From assembly GCA_934091015.1 (NCBI GenBank), contig CAKOKM010000030.1, forward strand, positions 1-15,041: DNA of 15,041 bases, read 5' to 3'. This document shows positions 13,495-15,041 of this stretch, one piece after another (the first letter of the stretch is position 1; each line of letters begins with the position of its first letter). Both the position numbers and the translations under genes were made by a program. The notes below the pieces were generated by a model that saw nothing but the letters and a program-made list of their open reading frames with translations, was not told the origin of the DNA and searched no databases. Origin of the DNA: an uncultured Bacilli bacterium (GTDB lineage: Bacteria; Bacillota_I; Bacilli_A; RF39; UBA660).

Positions 13495-14869
13495 TATAAA
13501 AAAAGAACTAAATAATGTTTTTAGTAATTTAATAAATAGTAATTTTGAAGATGTGTCTCAAAAGATAAATAGTGATAGTGGAGTAGTGTTAAATATCAAA
13601 AAAGAAAAAAGTAAAAAAATAATATTAGGTGGATGTTTAAGTTTTGCTTGTTTAATTATTTTGTTTATTGGGTTATTATATTTTAATAATAATTCTGTTG
13701 CTGTAATTGGTATTGATGTTAATCCTAGTTTAGAAATATATGTAAATTATAAAAATAAAGTTGTTAAAGTAAACTCTAATAATGATGATGCGAATATAAT
13801 GTTAAATGGTTTAAATTTAAAGGGAACTGACATTAACAAGGCTTTAAATACTATCTTTGCATCTATGATTAAAGATGGATATATAACTAATGAAGATAAT
13901 TCAGTGTTATTAAGTTTAGTAGATGGTAATTATGAAATATCTGATTTAGCTAATAGTGTATATGATTATTTAAAAAGTAATGATGTTGATTCATCTATAA
14001 TGATTGAAAATACTGATACTACAGATTTTGATAATGAACTAGCTAAAAAATATAATATATCTGTTTCTAAAATTAAATTAATTAAAAGTATTGTAAGTAC
14101 TAATTTATTATATAATTTTGAGAATTTAGTAAAATTAAGCACTAATGAATTAAATTTGTTATCTAATAATAGTATGAATAAAAATGAAAATGTAGTTACG
14201 ATAGGAAATGCAAGTGAATCTAAATATAAAACTATTGACGAAATTAAACAAATTATTTTTAAAGAAGCTGGTGTATCTTCTAATAAGGTTAAAAATTTAA
14301 AAATTGATCTTGATTATTTTGATGGCAAAATAGTTTATATAGGTAGGTTTTCTTCAAATGAATCTGATTATTATTATGCAATAGATGCTATTACTGGAAA
14401 AATATTAGAACTGAAATTAAACTTTGATTATGATATTAGAATTGCTGATGGATTTGATGATGATGGTTATTTAAAAGAGGATGAAATAAAAGATTTTGTA
14501 ATTAAGAAAACTAATGTAACTAATTATTATGATTATAAAATTGAATCTAATTATATTGCTGGCCAACCAGTTTATATAGTTGAATTTAAAACAGATAAAT
14601 TAGAATGTAAATTAAAAATAAACGCAATTAATGGAGAGATTATTAATTATGAAGTTATAAATACTGATAAAAATTTAAAACTTTTGAGTAAAGATAAAAT
14701 TAAAAGTATTGTGTTTAATGATGCTAAAGTAGTAAAGTATTATGATTATGAGATGGTTTTAGATATTGATAATAATGTATATGATATTAGTTTTAAAACT
14801 GATGATAAAGGTTTTGAATATAAGTTAAATGCTAAAACTGGTAAAATATTAAAAAAAGCGACTTTTTAG
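13484..14869 (+). CDS. RsgI-like membrane anti-sigma factor with SEAL-type domain and three PepSY repeats
   Basis: 461 aa. A short cytoplasmic N-terminus (1-45), the likely sigma-binding part, shows no zinc-finger anti-sigma motif (no HxxxCxxC). One transmembrane helix lies at about 46-68. Just outside it, VIGIDVNPSLEIYVN (74-88) is the conserved RsgI extracellular signature. The N80-P81 pair corresponds to the self-cleavage site described for RsgI SEAL domains, which primes regulated intramembrane proteolysis. KKYNISVSKIKLIKSI (188-203) is typical of the end of this domain. Three PepSY-like repeats follow (about 249-311, 330-391, 401-458), each with a D/A-I-x-G-x-I-L/I ending: AIDAITGKIL, KINAINGEII, KLNAKTGKIL. 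The PepSY repeats may sense an external ligand or inhibit a protease. It is translationally coupled to the ECF gene (SD inside it, 11 bp overlap). Confidence 0.85.
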   Translation: MKNNIKKELNNVFSNLINSNFEDVSQKINSDSGVVLNIKKEKSKKIILGGCLSFACLIILFIGLLYFNNNSVAVIGIDVNPSLEIYVNYKNKVVKVNSNNDDANIMLNGLNLKGTDINKALNTIFASMIKDGYITNEDNSVLLSLVDGNYEISDLANSVYDYLKSNDVDSSIMIENTDTTDFDNELAKKYNISVSKIKLIKSIVSTNLLYNFENLVKLSTNELNLLSNNSMNKNENVVTIGNASESKYKTIDEIKQIIFKEAGVSSNKVKNLKIDLDYFDGKIVYIGRFSSNESDYYYAIDAITGKILELKLNFDYDIRIADGFDDDGYLKEDEIKDFVIKKTNVTNYYDYKIESNYIAGQPVYIVEFKTDKLECKLKINAINGEIINYEVINTDKNLKLLSKDKIKSIVFNDAKVVKYYDYEMVLDIDNNVYDISFKTDDKGFEYKLNAKTGKILKKATF

Positions 14870-14880
14870 TCGTTTTCATT
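14854..14880. terminator. Bidirectional terminator overlapping two stop codons
   Basis: AAAAGCGACT (14854-14863) pairs with AGTCGTTTT (14868-14876) with one wobble and a TTTT loop. T-rich sequence follows on the plus strand and seven T on the minus strand. Both convergent stop codons fall inside it (plus TAG 14867-14869, minus TAA 14866-14868). Confidence 0.8.
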
Positions 14881-15041
14881 TTCTAGTAATAATTTTGATA
14901 TTTCTTGCCATCCTGTTTTCCAATCATATCCAGCTCTTATAATATTTTTTTCTTTTAATATTTCATCGTCAATGTTTTTATTATGATATGATGGAAATAG
15001 AATTTTAAGTTTAGTATCATTATCAAAGTTAGGTAAATAAT
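14866..15041 (-). CDS. C-terminal part of an unidentified minus-strand protein
   Basis: The reading frame is open from the right window edge to TAA (complement of 14866-14868), about 57 codons, so the start lies outside the window. Visible pieces are NFDNDTKLKILFPSYHNKNI and, near the end, IIRAGYDWKTGWQEISKLLL, then a charged ENEND tail. Codon use (AAA, AAT, TTA, ATA) matches the neighbours and the shared terminator supports a real gene end. I do not recognise the family. The stop overlaps the convergent anti-sigma stop by 2 bp. Confidence 0.65.
   Translation of the reverse strand, partial: YLPNFDNDTKLKILFPSYHNKNIDDEILKEKNIIRAGYDWKTGWQEISKLLLENEND

Noticed and set aside
1..15041. Alternative genetic code (UGA as Trp) because of the Mollicutes-like composition
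   Set aside because: TGA ends spo0A and the Clp-like gene at the expected protein ends and right at their terminators, and Trp positions in ThrRS and CysRS use TGG.

Overview
The window is very AT-rich (roughly a quarter G+C by eye, not counted). It carries a T-box leader, a Spo0A-type response regulator, strong AGGAGG-like ribosome binding sites and hairpin-plus-U terminators, which points to a Bacillota/Bacilli lineage, probably one of the small-genome, host-associated Bacilli near the Mollicutes. TAA, TAG and TGA all serve as stop codons and Trp is TGG, so this is the standard bacterial code, not the Mycoplasma/Spiroplasma code. There are no tRNA or rRNA genes, no insertion sequences and no CRISPR array. 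The window looks like ordinary chromosome.

Layout. (1) 1-162 is the C-terminal end of a gene that enters from the left. (2) 275-3940 is a two-gene unit: a class I acyl-adenylating enzyme, then a seven-helix membrane protein shaped like a hybrid histidine kinase but without the phosphoacceptor His, the G2 box and most receiver catalytic residues. (3) 3941-4812 is an intergenic stretch with four TTGTC motifs, one a perfect 0A box, followed by spo0A. (4) 4904-6915 is a threonine T-box leader (specifier ACU) and thrS for a TGS-less threonyl-tRNA synthetase. (5) 7048-8736 is a shortened ClpC-like ATPase with an active-looking first AAA+ domain, a degenerate second one, and an IGF tripeptide near its C-terminus. 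(6) 8823-10874 is cysS coupled to a YugP-like membrane zinc peptidase. (7) 10965-11564 is a small secreted protein with a SipW-type signal peptide. It converges on (8), a minus-strand CofE/FbiB-like gamma-glutamyl ligase at 11595-12788. (9) 12940-14869 is an ECF sigma factor overlapping an RsgI-like membrane anti-sigma factor with an Asn-Pro site and three PepSY repeats. (10) 14866-15041 is the C-terminal part of a minus-strand gene of unknown function.

How it fits together. The two synthetases, the peptidase and Spo0A are standard Bacillota genes. The regulatory proteins are less standard: a pseudo-hybrid kinase beside spo0A, a Clp ATPase with one apparently dead ring, and an ECF sigma factor paired with an RsgI/SEAL-type anti-sigma factor. 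Most transcription units appear to start from extended -10 (TGN-TANNNT) promoters and end at clear intrinsic terminators, two of them shared by convergent genes.
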